Assembly: GCF_000757825.1 (NCBI RefSeq)
Contig: NZ_CP009451.1
Span: 2,542,001 to 2,606,000, forward strand
From: Cedecea neteri
GTDB lineage: Bacteria; Pseudomonadota; Gammaproteobacteria; Enterobacterales; Enterobacteriaceae
DNA length: 64,000 nucleotides
Direction of reading: 5' to 3'
Below are positions 9,777 to 19,713 of the stretch, piece by piece. Below the pieces are notes generated by a model, which was not told the origin of the DNA, ran no database searches, and worked only from the letters and a program-made list of their open reading frames with translations. Within the stretch, counting starts at the first letter, position 1. Every line of letters begins with the position of its first letter. Position numbers and translations under genes: made by a program.

Positions 9777-11079
9777 AGAGCTTATGCAGCAACTGGAACC
9801 AGCCATAATCCAGCGGCAGCAGAATCAAGAACGTCACCAAGGCCAGCGCCAGGCAAAGCTTCAATCCCTCTTTGGCGGGGACTTTCCCCAGCCCCATCGC
9901 CACCACAATCGGTGAAGCCATATACGGCAGCAGCGGCGTTGAATAACCGAGCACCTGAATCATAATCACTGACAAAAGTGGGAACCCTGTCGCCTGCGAG
10001 AAGCTCTCCGCAAAGGTGGTATAAAGCGCGGGCACGCCATTCGCGGTGACGATAAAGTTGAGCAGGCTGGTGATGCCGGTCAGCGCGGCAAAGCTGGTAA
10101 AGGGCCTGCTGGCGTCCAGCGGCATAATAGCCATTAGCTTCTCGCCCACCAGAGCGCCCAGCCCAATATGAGTCACGGTCGTTGCCAGAGCCAGAATCCC
10201 CGCCACGTAAAAACAGGTACGTACATTCACGCCGCTGGCAAACTCCTCCCCGGTGATAAATCCAACGCGCGGCAACAGCGTTATGCAGGCGGCGATAAGG
10301 CCTATCCACGCAGGACCAATCCCGTGCCAGCTTTCAGTCACCCACAGTCCCAGCACGGCAACCAGCAGCCACGCCAGCCGCTTTTCTTCGGCGCTCATCG
10401 GCGCTGAGCTGGCCATTTGCTCAGGCGGCAAAGGCTTGCCGGGAAATAGCCAGGAAATCAGGCCTATCAGCACAATCCCTTTCAGAATGCCGAGCACCGG
10501 GGTGTGCAGCATCAGATAAGGCAGATAGTTAAGATGCAGGCCATAAGACCCTTCAGCCGCCCCGCTCATCACCAGATTCGGTACGTTGGCGGGTAAAATC
10601 GTGGCCGAGAGCTGGAAAGTGCCAAATCCCACGGCCAGCGCCAAACCGTACCAGGCTCGAGTGCCTTCGCCGATGGACGCTCTTTGCGCCATCGCCGCAA
10701 CAATCGGCATCAGCAGCGCAATGCGCCCCATGTTCGAAGGCATAACAAAAGCCAGGGCATAACTTAGTAACACGACGCTGCCGACCATATGCAGCCAGGA
10801 ATTCGTCAGCCTTGCGGAAAGCGCTCGAGCCACACGATCGGCCAGACCCGTTTTGCGAATAGCGATGCCCAGAACAAAACCGCTGAACACCAGCCAGAAG
10901 GCCGACGAGGCAAAGCCGCTAAAAATCACCTCGGCCGGGGCTATCTTCGCCACCATCGCTGCGGCAAAAAATAACAGCGCGGTCAGGTATTCCGGCAGCG
11001 CAGAAGTGGCCCAAAGAATAATGGTGATGAGAATAATAATGCCGGGCAGGATGAGGGGATCTGAAAACCAGAGCGACAT
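9775..11079 (-). CDS. DASS/SLC13-type anion transporter
   Basis: Predicted inner-membrane carrier for di- or tricarboxylates or a similar anion. The 434 residues form about 11-12 hydrophobic segments in two repeats; VMPSNMGRIALLMPIV in the first half and TANGVPALYTTFAESF in the second resemble the two substrate/cation-binding hairpins of the divalent anion:Na+ symporter family. The substrate cannot be told from sequence. E. coli has cdh (CDP-diacylglycerol pyrophosphatase) between tpiA and sbp; here this gene occupies the place and no cdh remnant is seen. Its stop overlaps the T-run of the tpiA terminator. Confidence 0.8.
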   Translation of the reverse strand: MSLWFSDPLILPGIIILITIILWATSALPEYLTALLFFAAAMVAKIAPAEVIFSGFASSAFWLVFSGFVLGIAIRKTGLADRVARALSARLTNSWLHMVGSVVLLSYALAFVMPSNMGRIALLMPIVAAMAQRASIGEGTRAWYGLALAVGFGTFQLSATILPANVPNLVMSGAAEGSYGLHLNYLPYLMLHTPVLGILKGIVLIGLISWLFPGKPLPPEQMASSAPMSAEEKRLAWLLVAVLGLWVTESWHGIGPAWIGLIAACITLLPRVGFITGEEFASGVNVRTCFYVAGILALATTVTHIGLGALVGEKLMAIMPLDASRPFTSFAALTGITSLLNFIVTANGVPALYTTFAESFSQATGFPLLSVIMIQVLGYSTPLLPYMASPIVVAMGLGKVPAKEGLKLCLALALVTFLILLPLDYGWFQLLHKL

Positions 11080-11149
11080 ACCTGTCTCCTGTAGAGTTTT
11101 TCAGCACTCTACGGGAAGATATTCAGCGAGTAAATGTCAGACAGCGGAA

Positions 11150-11206
11150 ACAAAAATGGCCCCAAGGGGCCACTTCGGACTTAAATGGCCCCTCGGGGCC
11201 ACTTAA
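11150..11206 (-). terminator. Tandem hairpin terminator after sbp
   Basis: Two near-identical hairpins lie in tandem: TGGCCCC-AA-GGGGCCA (11157-11172) and TGGCCCC-TC-GGGGCCA (11187-11202). Read on the minus strand from sbp, the distal one is followed by ATTTTTG. The pair starts three bases beyond the sbp stop codon. Confidence 0.85.
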
Positions 11207-11208
11207 GA

Positions 11209-12198
11209 TTAACGCTTGCTGATTTGGTCGAAGCTACCGCCGTTAGAGAAGTGGTCCTTCTGCGCCTTCGCCCAGCCGCCAAACTCTTCATCAATGGTGT
11301 AGAGCTTCAGTTTCGGGAACTCTTTTTCATACTTTTTAGCAACGTCAGGGTTACGCGGGCGATAGTAGTTCTTCGCCGCAATCTCCTGGCCTTCTGGCGA
11401 GTAGAGATACTTCAGGTAAGCTTCTGCCACCGCCTGAGTCCCTTTCTTCTCAACAACTTTATCCACGACCGACACGGTCGGTTCTGCAAGAATAGATTCG
11501 CTCGGGGTCACAATCTCGAATTTGTCTTTGCCCAGCTCGTTGGTAGCCAGTAAGGCCTCGTTTTCCCACGCAATCAGCACATCGCCAATGCCGCGTTCAA
11601 CGAAGGTGTTAGTCGAGCCGCGGGCACCGGAGTCCAGCACCTCTACGTTCTTGAATAATGCTTTAACGAAGTCCTGCGCTTTCGCCTGATCGTTATTGTT
11701 GTGGTGTAGCGCATAGCCCCATGCGGCTAAGTAGTTCCAGCGCGCACCGCCGGAGCTTTTCGGGTTTGGCGTGATGACGGAAACGCCGGGTTTAATCAGG
11801 TCGTTCCAGTCATGAATCTGTTTAGGGTTGCCTTTACGCACCAGGAACACGATGGTGGAAGTGTATGGCGCGGAGTTATCCGGCAGGCGCTTGATCCAGT
11901 TTTTATTAATGCGTCCGCGTTCCGCAATGGCATCAACGTCATAGGCCAGAGCCAGGGTCACGACATCGGCTTCAATACCGTTAATGACCGAGGTTGCCTG
12001 TTTCCCGGACCCACCGTGAGACTGGCGTACGGTGACCGTATCACCGGTCTGCTGCTGCCAGTGAGCGCTGAACGCTTTGTTGTACTCTTCATACAGTTCA
12101 CGAGTCGGATCGTAAGACACGTTGAGTAACTGAATATCCTTCGCCAGTACGCCACCAGAAGCCAAAAGTAATGTTAAACCCACGCCCCACTTGTTCAT
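11209..12198 (-). CDS. sbp: Periplasmic sulfate-binding protein Sbp
   Basis: High-affinity sulfate receptor for the CysTWA ABC importer. The 329 residues match the E. coli length; an N-terminal signal peptide (about 1-19, cleaved near VLA-KDIQ) is followed by the bilobed solute-binding fold, with [13 protein letters not shown] and [16 protein letters not shown] containing the serine and backbone contacts to sulfate. The gene stands alone between the transporter and pfkA. Control by CysB is expected from E. coli, but I could not identify a site in the 106-bp upstream gap. Confidence 0.96.
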   Translation of the reverse strand: MNKWGVGLTLLLASGGVLAKDIQLLNVSYDPTRELYEEYNKAFSAHWQQQTGDTVTVRQSHGGSGKQATSVINGIEADVVTLALAYDVDAIAERGRINKNWIKRLPDNSAPYTSTIVFLVRKGNPKQIHDWNDLIKPGVSVITPNPKSSGGARWNYLAAWGYALHHNNNDQAKAQDFVKALFKNVEVLDSGARGSTNTFVERGIGDVLIAWENEALLATNELGKDKFEIVTPSESILAEPTVSVVDKVVEKKGTQAVAEAYLKYLYSPEGQEIAAKNYYRPRNPDVAKKYEKEFPKLKLYTIDEEFGGWAKAQKDHFSNGGSFDQISKR

Positions 12199-12304
12199 CG
12201 CTCGCTCTCTCTATGAAGTTTGATGCAGCCAGCGTGCCAGAAACTATTTCAAGGATTAAAGAATAAAAAAAGATTGGCTATAACTTTTGGCGATATAACA
12301 GGCA

Positions 12305-12332
12305 ATAAAAAACCGGGCAATGCCCGGTTTTC
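12305..12332 (-). terminator. Terminator after pfkA
   Basis: Stem ACCGGGCA/TGCCCGGT flanked by A-run and T-run, so that on the minus strand the hairpin is followed by a TTTTTTATT tract. It separates pfkA from sbp. Confidence 0.9.
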
Positions 12333-12349
12333 GCTGATAGCAGCTCGAC

Positions 12350-13312
12350 TTAATAGAGCTTTTTAGCGCAATCCAGCCAGTCACCTTTAAACGGACGCTT
12401 CATGTTCTCAATCGCGTCGATGATATCATGGTGAACCAGTTTTTCGTTCTGGATGCCGACGCAGCGGCCACCAAAGCCCTGCAGCAGCAGTTCGATGGAA
12501 TAAGAGCCCATGCGGGACGCCAGGATACGGTCATACGCTACCGGAGAACCGCCGCGCTGGATATGGCCCAGAACGGTAGCACGGGTTTCGCGCTTGGTTT
12601 CGGTTTCAATATATTTAGCCAGTTCGTCGACATCGCAAATGTGCTCGGTAATGGCAACAATGGCGTGTTTTTTACCTTTGGCGATCCCGGCTTTAATTTC
12701 TGCCACCAGATCTTCGCGGCTGAATTCAACTTCCGGCAGAACCACAAACTCACAGCCGCCGGCGATAGCCGCAGCCAGGGTCAGGTCACCGCAGTAACGC
12801 CCCATCACTTCAACGATGGAGATACGCTGGTGTGAAGAGGAGGTATCACGCAGGCGGTCAATCGCTTCAACCACGGTTTCCAGCGCGGTGAAGTAACCGA
12901 TGGTGTAGTCGGTGCCTTTGATATCGTTATCGATGGTGCCCGGCAGACCGATGCAAGGGAAGCCCATTTCGGTCAGGCGCATTGCCCCCATGTAAGAACC
13001 GTCGCCGCCGATAACCACCAGCGCGTCAATGCCGCGTTTTTTCAGGTTTTCGATAGCCACGGCGCGAACATTTTCATCGCGGAACTCAGGGAAGCGAGCG
13101 GAACCCAGGAATGTACCGCCACGGTTAATCATGTCGGACACGCTATAGCGGTCCAGCTGCACCATGCGATCTTCGTACAGACCCAGGTAGCCATCATAGA
13201 CACCCATGACTTCCAGACCTTCTGACAGCGCTGCGCGCACCACACCGCGGATCGCCGCGTTCATGCCCGGCGCATCACCGCCACTCGTCAACACACCAAT
13301 TTTTTTGATCAT
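12350..13312 (-). CDS. pfkA: 6-phosphofructokinase I PfkA
   Basis: Allosteric ATP-dependent kinase making fructose 1,6-bisphosphate, the committing step of glycolysis. The 320 residues equal the E. coli length. Visible are the ATP loop [12 protein letters not shown], the GGDGSYMGA motif, the catalytic [14 protein letters not shown] with its two aspartates, and the substrate motif [10 protein letters not shown]. It is transcribed alone, from a promoter overlapped by a Cra-type operator, and ends in its own terminator. Confidence 0.98.
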   Translation of the reverse strand: MIKKIGVLTSGGDAPGMNAAIRGVVRAALSEGLEVMGVYDGYLGLYEDRMVQLDRYSVSDMINRGGTFLGSARFPEFRDENVRAVAIENLKKRGIDALVVIGGDGSYMGAMRLTEMGFPCIGLPGTIDNDIKGTDYTIGYFTALETVVEAIDRLRDTSSSHQRISIVEVMGRYCGDLTLAAAIAGGCEFVVLPEVEFSREDLVAEIKAGIAKGKKHAIVAITEHICDVDELAKYIETETKRETRATVLGHIQRGGSPVAYDRILASRMGSYSIELLLQGFGGRCVGIQNEKLVHHDIIDAIENMKRPFKGDWLDCAKKLY

Positions 13313-13396
13313 GACTACCTCTGAACTTTGAAAGCAAAATTAATCCTGTTGCCGGAAAACGCTGCGGGCAATCCGAAGCTTCGACGCTGCCCAAAT

Positions 13397-13431
13397 AGTA
13401 TAACAACGGCTTCCAGCTGAATTGATTCAGG
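13397..13431 (-). promoter_or_regulatory. pfkA promoter with Cra-type operator
   Basis: On the minus strand a TATACT -10 box (13397-13402) lies 84 bp before the pfkA start. The near-perfect palindrome CTGAATTGATTCAG (13417-13430) falls where the -35 box should be and matches the Cra (FruR) pattern TGAATCGATTCA with one change. A repressor bound there would block the polymerase, as known for E. coli pfkA. Confidence 0.65.
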
Positions 13432-13494
13432 TCAGGCCAAATGGCGGTACATTATGCAAAAACTGCCAATCAGCGCCAACTTTCCAACGTAAAA

Positions 13495-14397
13495 CTAAAG
13501 CTCGAAATGCCCCTGTCGTCCCGCTGGAACCACAGAGCAAGGATCCTGGTGGATAATCACATCCGATCCGGGAAAACGATGCAAGATTGCCTGTTCCACC
13601 TGTTCAGCCACAACGTGCGCCTGAACCAGCGGCAAATTATCTTCCATCTCAATATGAAGCTGTATAAAGCGGGTCGGCCCTGACTGCCGCGTTCGAAGAT
13701 CGTGGGCCCCTCTGACGCCGGGCCACGCATTCACGATATCAATAATAGCCTGACGTTCCTCGTCTGGTAACGCCCGATCAAGCAGCGATTGCACGGCTTC
13801 ATAACCCATTTGCAGCGCGCTATACAAAATGTACACGCCAATACCCAAAGCAAACAGCGAATCCGCACGATGCCAGCCGTACCAGGATAAGGCCAACGCA
13901 ATAAGAATTGCACCATTCATCATAACATCAGACTGATAATGAAGCATATCGGCCCGGACGGCCTGGCTTTGAGTTTTTCGCACCACCCAGCGCTGGAAAG
14001 TCACCAGAATTAAGGTGCTTATCAGTGCCACAATCGTGACCGCAACGCCAATACCAGGATCTTTCATCGGCGTGGGTTCGGCCAGGTGCTGAATGCCGGT
14101 CAAAAACAGGAACAGTGCAGAACCTGAGATAAACATGCTTTGTGCGAGGGCGGCCAGCGACTCAGCCTTACCGTGACCGAACGTATGCTCTTCATCCGCG
14201 GGCTGAAGCGAATAACGCACCACCAGCAGATTCGTTAATGAAGCGGCAATATCAACCAGTGAATCCACCAGCGCGGCCAGGATACTGACCGAACCGGTAT
14301 ACCACCAGGCGAAAATTTTAATTAACAGTAACAGCGACGCCATGACGGTCGCTGCAATTGCAGCCCGACTAACCAGCTGCCCATATTGTTGATTCAT
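13495..14397 (-). CDS. fieF: Ferrous-iron/zinc efflux pump FieF (CDF family)
   Basis: Proton-driven cation diffusion facilitator exporting Fe2+ and Zn2+ across the inner membrane. 300 residues, as E. coli YiiP/FieF. The transport-site residues Asp45 and Asp49 ([10 protein letters not shown]) and His153 and Asp157 (LHYQSDVMM) are intact, and the C-terminal cytoplasmic metal-binding domain has the histidines HGKAES, HDLRTRQ and HIEMEDN. It lies between pfkA and cpxP, behind the cpxP terminator. Confidence 0.95.
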   Translation of the reverse strand: MNQQYGQLVSRAAIAATVMASLLLLIKIFAWWYTGSVSILAALVDSLVDIAASLTNLLVVRYSLQPADEEHTFGHGKAESLAALAQSMFISGSALFLFLTGIQHLAEPTPMKDPGIGVAVTIVALISTLILVTFQRWVVRKTQSQAVRADMLHYQSDVMMNGAILIALALSWYGWHRADSLFALGIGVYILYSALQMGYEAVQSLLDRALPDEERQAIIDIVNAWPGVRGAHDLRTRQSGPTRFIQLHIEMEDNLPLVQAHVVAEQVEQAILHRFPGSDVIIHQDPCSVVPAGRQGHFEL

Positions 14398-14453
14398 GGG
14401 GGCTCCCGCAGGTGAATGCCGCTAGTATAGCGGATCCGCCCTGAGCGTCGGGC

Positions 14454-14479
14454 AAAAAAAACCCGCCTTGGTAGGCGGG
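14454..14479 (-). terminator. Terminator after cpxP
   Basis: Stem CCCGCCT/AGGCGGG around TGGT; on the minus strand it is followed by eight T (14454-14461). It isolates cpxP from fieF. Confidence 0.9.
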
Positions 14480-14520
14480 GAAGACAGGGATGGTGTCTAT
14501 GGCAAGGAAAACAGGGTTTG

Positions 14521-15030
14521 TTACTGGTTACTACGGGTACTGCTACTACTCATGGCCTGCAGCGAAACGCCCTGCTGCAGTTCAGACAGTTCACGGAGAT
14601 TATCCATGCGCTGCTGGTGTTTCTCATTCAAAGCGGCTTGCTGCTCCGGACTGAGTAAGTGGTACATTTGGTTGCGTACTTTTGCCATTTCAACCTGGCG
14701 GGCAACCTGTTCTTGTGCCATTTTTTCAGCCTGAGCTTTCACTGCCACTTCATCAAATTTATCTGCGGTGACCAGGCGATGCATGATCTCCATTTCGCTA
14801 ACATTAACGGGTGGGCTATCATGCCTTGCCCGGTGCATAAGATCTCGCATCTGTTGGCGTTGTTGCTCAGTCAAACTTATGCCGTCAAACATATGATTCT
14901 GACCGTTGTTTCGTTTTGCCAGATTGTCGCTTTGTGGCCAGTTAACGCCGGTCGGCAAATCAGCGGCCTGGCTGGCTAACGAGGTAAACGCCAGCGTTGA
15001 GGCCATGACGACAGCGGTAACATTGCGCAT
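14521..15030 (-). CDS. cpxP: Periplasmic Cpx pathway repressor/adaptor CpxP
   Basis: Periplasmic antiparallel helical dimer that binds CpxA and dampens the envelope-stress response, and delivers misfolded pilins to DegP. Signal peptide at residues 1-23 (cleaved near SQA-ADLP), then two LTxxQ repeats: [10 protein letters not shown] and [10 protein letters not shown]. The 169 residues compare with 166 in E. coli. GGGAG stands before the chosen ATG; the frame is open 36 bases upstream but that would spoil the signal peptide. Divergent from cpxR, with a CpxR box between them. Confidence 0.95.
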   Translation of the reverse strand: MRNVTAVVMASTLAFTSLASQAADLPTGVNWPQSDNLAKRNNGQNHMFDGISLTEQQRQQMRDLMHRARHDSPPVNVSEMEIMHRLVTADKFDEVAVKAQAEKMAQEQVARQVEMAKVRNQMYHLLSPEQQAALNEKHQQRMDNLRELSELQQGVSLQAMSSSSTRSNQ

Positions 15031-15111
15031 CACTTGCTCCCAAAATCTGTGTGTGCTGCGATTCAACGAGAGCCAGTCTACGATTCCCGCTGCAAACTAG
15101 CGTCAGGGGGT

Positions 15112-15126
15112 GTAAAACAACGTAAA
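15112..15126. promoter_or_regulatory. CpxR box between cpxP and cpxR
   Basis: Exact match to the CpxR consensus GTAAA-N5-GTAAA: GTAAA at 15112-15116, ACAAC, GTAAA at 15122-15126. Its place in the 151-bp divergent region supports activation of cpxP and autoregulation of cpxRA. Confidence 0.88.
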
Positions 15127-15181
15127 GTCATGGATTAGCGCGCCTTGATGACGTAATTTCTGCCTCGGAGGTAATTTCACA

Positions 15182-15880
15182 ATGAATAAAATCCTGTTAG
15201 TTGATGATGACCGAGAGCTGACTTCCCTGCTAAAGGAATTGCTCGACATGGAAGGTTTTGACGTGATTGTTGCTCACGATGGTGAGCAAGCGTTGACGCT
15301 TCTGGACGACAGCATCGACCTGTTATTGCTCGACGTAATGATGCCAAAGAAAAACGGCATTGATACTTTGAAAGAGCTTCGCCAGACACACCAGACACCT
15401 GTCATTATGCTTACCGCTCGCGGTAGCGAACTCGATCGCGTGCTCGGCCTTGAGCTGGGTGCCGATGACTATTTGCCAAAACCCTTTAACGACCGCGAGC
15501 TTGTCGCCCGTATTCGCGCCATCCTGCGTCGTTCACACTGGAGCGAGCAGCAACAGAACAGCGACAGCAGTTCGCCGACGGTAGAAGTCGACGGGCTGAG
15601 CCTCAATCCGGGCCGCCAGGAAGCCAGCTTTGACGGGCAGGCCCTGGACTTAACCGGCACCGAATTCACGCTGCTTTATCTCCTTGCCCAGCATCTGGGT
15701 CAGGTGGTTTCACGTGAACATCTGAGCCAGGAAGTTCTGGGTAAACGCTTAACGCCGTTCGATCGTGCAATCGACATGCATATTTCCAACCTGCGTCGTA
15801 AATTGCCGGATCGTAAAGACGGCCATCCGTGGTTTAAAACCTTGCGTGGCCGCGGCTATCTGATGGTTTCCGCTTCATGA
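15182..15880 (+). CDS. cpxR: Envelope-stress response regulator CpxR
   Basis: OmpR-type transcription factor. Receiver domain (1-120) with acidic pocket DDD at residues 8-10, phospho-acceptor Asp51 in LLLLDVMMPKKNG, the Thr and Lys of the switch (MLTARG, YLPKPF); C-terminal winged helix (about 130-230) with SNLRRKLPDRKD. 232 residues, as in E. coli. CGGAGG precedes the ATG. The stop overlaps the cpxA start by four bases, so the pair is translationally coupled. Confidence 0.98.
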   Translation: MNKILLVDDDRELTSLLKELLDMEGFDVIVAHDGEQALTLLDDSIDLLLLDVMMPKKNGIDTLKELRQTHQTPVIMLTARGSELDRVLGLELGADDYLPKPFNDRELVARIRAILRRSHWSEQQQNSDSSSPTVEVDGLSLNPGRQEASFDGQALDLTGTEFTLLYLLAQHLGQVVSREHLSQEVLGKRLTPFDRAIDMHISNLRRKLPDRKDGHPWFKTLRGRGYLMVSAS

Positions 15881-17247
15881 TAAGTAGCCTTACCGCGCGA
15901 ATTTTTGCCATCTTCTGGCTGACGCTAGCTCTGGTACTGATGTTAGTTTTAATGCTGCCGAAGCTGGATTCACGCCAGATGACCGAGCTGATGGAAAATG
16001 AGCAACGTCAGGGCTACATGATTGAGCAACACGTCGAGGCGGAGCTGGCAACCGATCCACCGAATGATTTGATGTGGTGGCGGCGCCTGTTCCGCGCCAT
16101 CGACAAATGGGCACCTCCTGGCCAGCGTCTGCTGCTGGTCACCAGCGAAGGGCGCGTCATTGGCGCCCAACGCAACGAAATGCAGATCATCCGCAACTTT
16201 ATCGGCCAGTCCGATAATGCCGATCATCCTCAGAAAAAGAAATATGGCCGGGTTGAGCTAGTTGGGCCTTTTTCGGTGCGAGATGGCGAAGATAACTACC
16301 AACTTTACCTGATTCGCCCGGCCAGCAGCTCGCAATCTGACTTCATCAACCTGCTGTTCGACCGCCCTTTGCTGCTACTGATTGTCACCATGCTGGTGAG
16401 TTCCCCGCTGTTGCTCTGGCTTGCATGGAGCCTCGCCAAACCGGCTCGTAAGCTGAAAAACGCAGCAGATGAAGTAGCCCAGGGCAACCTGCGTCAACAT
16501 CCGGAACTCGAGGCTGGGCCACAGGAATTCCAGGCCGCGGGCGCAAGCTTTAACCAAATGGTGACGGCGCTGGAAAGAATGATGACGGCGCAGCAAAGAT
16601 TGCTGTCTGATATCTCTCATGAACTCCGCACTCCGCTGACCCGCCTGCAGCTTGGTACCGCGCTGCTGCGCCGCCGAAGCGGTGAGAGCAAAGAGCTGGC
16701 ACGCATTGAAACGGAAGCCCAGCGCCTGGACGGGATGATTAATGACCTGCTTGTCATGTCGCGTAACCAGCAAAAAAATGCGCTGGTTAGCGAGACCATG
16801 AAGGCTAATCAAATCTGGACTGAGATGCTGGATAACGCCGCCTTCGAAGCCGAGCAGGTGGGCAAGTCGCTGGAGATCACCTACCCGCCGGGACCGTGGC
16901 TGATGTACGGTAACCCGAATGCGCTGGAAAGCGCACTGGAGAACATTGTTCGTAACGCCCTGCGTTATTCCCACACCAAGATAGCTGTGAATTTCTCAGT
17001 CGATAATCAAGGCATTACCGTCACCGTTGACGATGACGGCCCGGGTGTCAGTCCGGAAGACAGAGAGCAGATTTTCCGCCCGTTCTATCGTACAGATGAA
17101 GCTCGCGATCGCGAGTCGGGAGGTACAGGTCTCGGTCTGGCTATCGTGGAAACCGCCGTACAGCAGCATCGTGGCTGGGTAAAAGCTGACGACAGCCCGC
17201 TGGGTGGTCTGCGCCTGACGCTCTGGCTACCGCTTTATCACCGCTAA
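15877..17247 (+). CDS. cpxA: Envelope-stress sensor histidine kinase CpxA
   Basis: Inner-membrane sensor that phosphorylates or dephosphorylates CpxR according to envelope protein folding. Two membrane segments (about 8-28 and 164-186) enclose the periplasmic sensor domain; then HAMP, the H-box [12 protein letters not shown] with His248, the N-box [11 protein letters not shown], and G-boxes [10 protein letters not shown] and GGTGLGLAI. 456 residues against 457 in E. coli. It ends at a terminator; beyond it the E. coli gene order breaks and trmL follows. Confidence 0.97.
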   Translation: MISSLTARIFAIFWLTLALVLMLVLMLPKLDSRQMTELMENEQRQGYMIEQHVEAELATDPPNDLMWWRRLFRAIDKWAPPGQRLLLVTSEGRVIGAQRNEMQIIRNFIGQSDNADHPQKKKYGRVELVGPFSVRDGEDNYQLYLIRPASSSQSDFINLLFDRPLLLLIVTMLVSSPLLLWLAWSLAKPARKLKNAADEVAQGNLRQHPELEAGPQEFQAAGASFNQMVTALERMMTAQQRLLSDISHELRTPLTRLQLGTALLRRRSGESKELARIETEAQRLDGMINDLLVMSRNQQKNALVSETMKANQIWTEMLDNAAFEAEQVGKSLEITYPPGPWLMYGNPNALESALENIVRNALRYSHTKIAVNFSVDNQGITVTVDDDGPGVSPEDREQIFRPFYRTDEARDRESGGTGLGLAIVETAVQQHRGWVKADDSPLGGLRLTLWLPLYHR

Positions 17248-17251
17248 CAAG

Positions 17252-17278
17252 CAGGCTCTACGGAGCCTGTTTTCATTT
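17252..17278 (+). terminator. Terminator after cpxA
   Basis: Stem CAGGCTC/GAGCCTG around TACG, then TTTTCATTT, starting five bases after the cpxA stop. Confidence 0.85.
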
Positions 17279-17329
17279 CTGCTTAGCCGCAATTTTGCTA
17301 TTCTTCGCCCCCTAGTCGATGGGGGTTGT

Positions 17330-17803
17330 ATGTTAAATATCGTTTTGTTTGAGCCAGAAATTCCGCCCAATACCGGGAACATTATCCGCCTGTGCGCCAA
17401 TACCGGTTTCCGGTTGCACATCATTGAGCCGATGGGCTTTCCCTGGGACGATAAGCGCCTGCGACGCGCCGGGCTGGACTACCACGAATTTACGACCGTG
17501 CTGCGCCATCGCGACTACAATGCATTTTTAGAGGCAGAAAAGCCTCAACGCCTGTTTGCCTTAACGACCAAGGGAACGCCGGCCCACAGCGCGGTGAGCT
17601 ATCAGGCAGGGGATTATTTGATGTTCGGGCCGGAAACGCGTGGGTTGCCCCCTGAGATCCTGAATGCGATGCCGGCGGAACAGAAGATTCGCATCCCAAT
17701 GATGCCGGACAGCCGCAGCATGAACCTCTCTAACTCGGTGTCCGTGGTGGTGTATGAGGCCTGGCGCCAGTTGGGGTATCAGGGCGCCGTGCTCAGAAGC
17801 TAG
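17330..17803 (+). CDS. trmL: tRNA (cytidine/uridine-2'-O-)-methyltransferase TrmL
   Basis: SPOUT-class methyltransferase adding a 2'-O-methyl to the wobble base 34 of two leucine tRNAs. 157 residues, the E. coli length. The trefoil-knot SAM site is visible as [16 protein letters not shown] and [17 protein letters not shown]; the N-terminal [19 protein letters not shown] is the family signature. The upstream neighbour is cpxA rather than lldD. The stop overlaps the end of convergent cysE by four bases. Confidence 0.96.
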   Translation: MLNIVLFEPEIPPNTGNIIRLCANTGFRLHIIEPMGFPWDDKRLRRAGLDYHEFTTVLRHRDYNAFLEAEKPQRLFALTTKGTPAHSAVSYQAGDYLMFGPETRGLPPEILNAMPAEQKIRIPMMPDSRSMNLSNSVSVVVYEAWRQLGYQGAVLRS

Positions 17804-18615
17804 ATACCGTCGCCGTACTCAAAGCCCGCGCCGTTGAAGTGCTGATCCATATCCATCGCCGGTTTGTCGCTACCTGGCGTGCCCACAATGCGAGCCGGTA
17901 CGCCAGCAGCAGTGGTATGCGGCGGAACAGGCTGTAGCACAACTGAGCCTGCGCCAATTTTTGCGCCGGTTCCGACTTCTATATTGCCAAGGATTTTTGC
18001 GCCAGCGCCAATCATCACGCCTTCACGGATCTTCGGATGGCGATCGCCACTGGTTTTACCGGTACCGCCCAGCGTGACCGACTGCAGAATAGAAACATCG
18101 TTTTCGACGACCGCAGTCTCACCGATCACAATCCCCGTGGCGTGATCCAGCATGATCCCGCAGCCGATTTTCGCCGCCGGGTGAATGTCTACCTGGAAAG
18201 AAACTGAGACCTGATTCTGCAGGAAGATAGCCAGCGCCTGTCGCCCTTGCAGCCAGAGCCAGTGGCCAATTCGATATGCCTGGAGCGCGTGAAAACCTTT
18301 GAGATAAAGCAGCGGCGTTGAATACTTGTCTACCGCCGGGTCACGGGTGCGAACAGCCTGAATGTCACAAGCCGCGGAAGCAATCATCTGCGGATCGGCT
18401 GCGTAGGCTTCTTCGACAACCTCGCGAATCGCGATAGCCGGCATAATCGGCGAAGCTAACTTATTGGCCAGCATGTAGCTGAGCGCGTTACCAAGGTTAT
18501 CGTGCTTGAGGAGCGTCGCATGATAAAAACTGGCCAACATGGGTTCACAATCCGCAAGCGCTCGCGCTTCGGCTTTAATATTGCTCCACACCAAATCCAG
18601 TTCTTCAGACGACAT
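17800..18615 (-). CDS. cysE: Serine O-acetyltransferase CysE
   Basis: Makes O-acetylserine from serine and acetyl-CoA, the first step of cysteine synthesis, and is feedback-inhibited by cysteine. N-terminal helical domain, then left-handed beta-helix hexapeptide repeats (for example [20 protein letters not shown]); catalytic DHATGI and HPKIREG contain the active His residues. 271 residues against 273 in E. coli, with a slightly shorter tail before FEYGDGI. GGAGAG before the ATG of [10 protein letters not shown] sets the start; an in-frame extension of eight residues is unlikely. It follows gpsA. Confidence 0.96.
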   Translation of the reverse strand: MSSEELDLVWSNIKAEARALADCEPMLASFYHATLLKHDNLGNALSYMLANKLASPIMPAIAIREVVEEAYAADPQMIASAACDIQAVRTRDPAVDKYSTPLLYLKGFHALQAYRIGHWLWLQGRQALAIFLQNQVSVSFQVDIHPAAKIGCGIMLDHATGIVIGETAVVENDVSILQSVTLGGTGKTSGDRHPKIREGVMIGAGAKILGNIEVGTGAKIGAGSVVLQPVPPHTTAAGVPARIVGTPGSDKPAMDMDQHFNGAGFEYGDGI

Positions 18616-18631
18616 TGTTCTCTCCAGACAG

Positions 18632-18659
18632 AAAAACAACGCCCGACACCAGGGTCGGG
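18632..18659 (-). terminator. Possible terminator/attenuator between gpsA and cysE
   Basis: Stem CCCGAC (18642-18647)/GTCGGG (18654-18659); on the minus strand it is followed by CGTTGTTTTTC. The T-run is interrupted near the stem, so it may only partly reduce cysE transcription from the secB-gpsA operon. Confidence 0.5.
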
Positions 18660-18693
18660 ACGTTTCAGTTATTGCGGTGTATTAAGCGATCCC

Positions 18694-19713
18694 TCAATTG
18701 CCGCTTCGTTCATCCTTACGAGTACGACCAAGCAACGTTAATGCTGCCTCGCGCGCATTTTTTCCGCAATACAATACCTGATAAATTTCCTCGGTTATTG
18801 GCATTTCGACGCCTACTCGAGCCGCCAGCTCGCGAACTTCTTTGGTATTGCGATAGCCTTCAACCACCTGGCCAATCTTCTGCTGTGCGCCATCCACATC
18901 CATTCCCTGGCCAAGCATCATGCCGAAGCGACGGTTACGGGATTGGTTGTCGGTACAGGTCAGCACCAGATCGCCCAGGCCAGCCATCCCCATAAAGGTT
19001 TCAGGCGAAGCACCGAGCGCACTGCCCAGACGCGTCATCTCTGCAAGACCACGGGTGATAAGCGCGGTACGTGCATTGGCGCCAAACCCGATGCCATCCG
19101 ACATCCCGGCCCCAATAGCGATGACGTTTTTAACCGCCCCGCCCAGCTGAACGCCGATGAAATCGGGATTACTGTAGACGCGGAAGCTTTTGCCGCAGTG
19201 CAGCAGGTGCTGGAGATCCTCTGCAAACTGGTCGTCGGTCGCCGCAAGCGCAATCGCGGTTGGTAAACCGGCAGCCAGCTCTTTCGCAAAGGTCGGGCCG
19301 GAAATAACCGCCAGGGGAACATCATCACCCAGCGCTTCGCGGGCAACGTCCTGCAGCAATCGACCCGTTTCAGCTTCCAGCCCTTTTGTCGCCCACACAA
19401 TACGTGCATCCGGGCGCATCAGCGGCTTGATTTGACGTAACACTTGCCCGAACACATGGCTCGGCACGACCACCAGAATATTGCGGCTGGCGGCAAGTGC
19501 GACGGCTAAATCACTCTCGAGATGCAGCGTGTCGGGAAAAGGAACGTCGGGCAGGAAAGCCACGTTGCAGCGATCGGCCTGCAGCGTAGCGATATGTTTG
19601 GCATCATGGCCCCACAGCACAACGTGGTGGCCATTTCTCGCAAGGGTGATAGCGAGAGCGGTGCCGTAAGAGCCGGCACCGATAACAGTCATTGAAGCAT
19701 TAAGGCTGTTCAT
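18694..19713 (-). CDS. gpsA: Glycerol-3-phosphate dehydrogenase [NAD(P)+] GpsA
   Basis: Reduces dihydroxyacetone phosphate to sn-glycerol 3-phosphate, the backbone of phospholipids. Rossmann motif [11 protein letters not shown] near the N-terminus, catalytic Lys in [17 protein letters not shown], and the substrate motif [15 protein letters not shown]. 339 residues, as in E. coli. The ATG overlaps the secB stop in a TGATG, so the two are translationally coupled. Read with secB, grxC and yibN as one minus-strand operon. Confidence 0.97.
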   Translation of the reverse strand: MNSLNASMTVIGAGSYGTALAITLARNGHHVVLWGHDAKHIATLQADRCNVAFLPDVPFPDTLHLESDLAVALAASRNILVVVPSHVFGQVLRQIKPLMRPDARIVWATKGLEAETGRLLQDVAREALGDDVPLAVISGPTFAKELAAGLPTAIALAATDDQFAEDLQHLLHCGKSFRVYSNPDFIGVQLGGAVKNVIAIGAGMSDGIGFGANARTALITRGLAEMTRLGSALGASPETFMGMAGLGDLVLTCTDNQSRNRRFGMMLGQGMDVDGAQQKIGQVVEGYRNTKEVRELAARVGVEMPITEEIYQVLYCGKNAREAALTLLGRTRKDERSGN

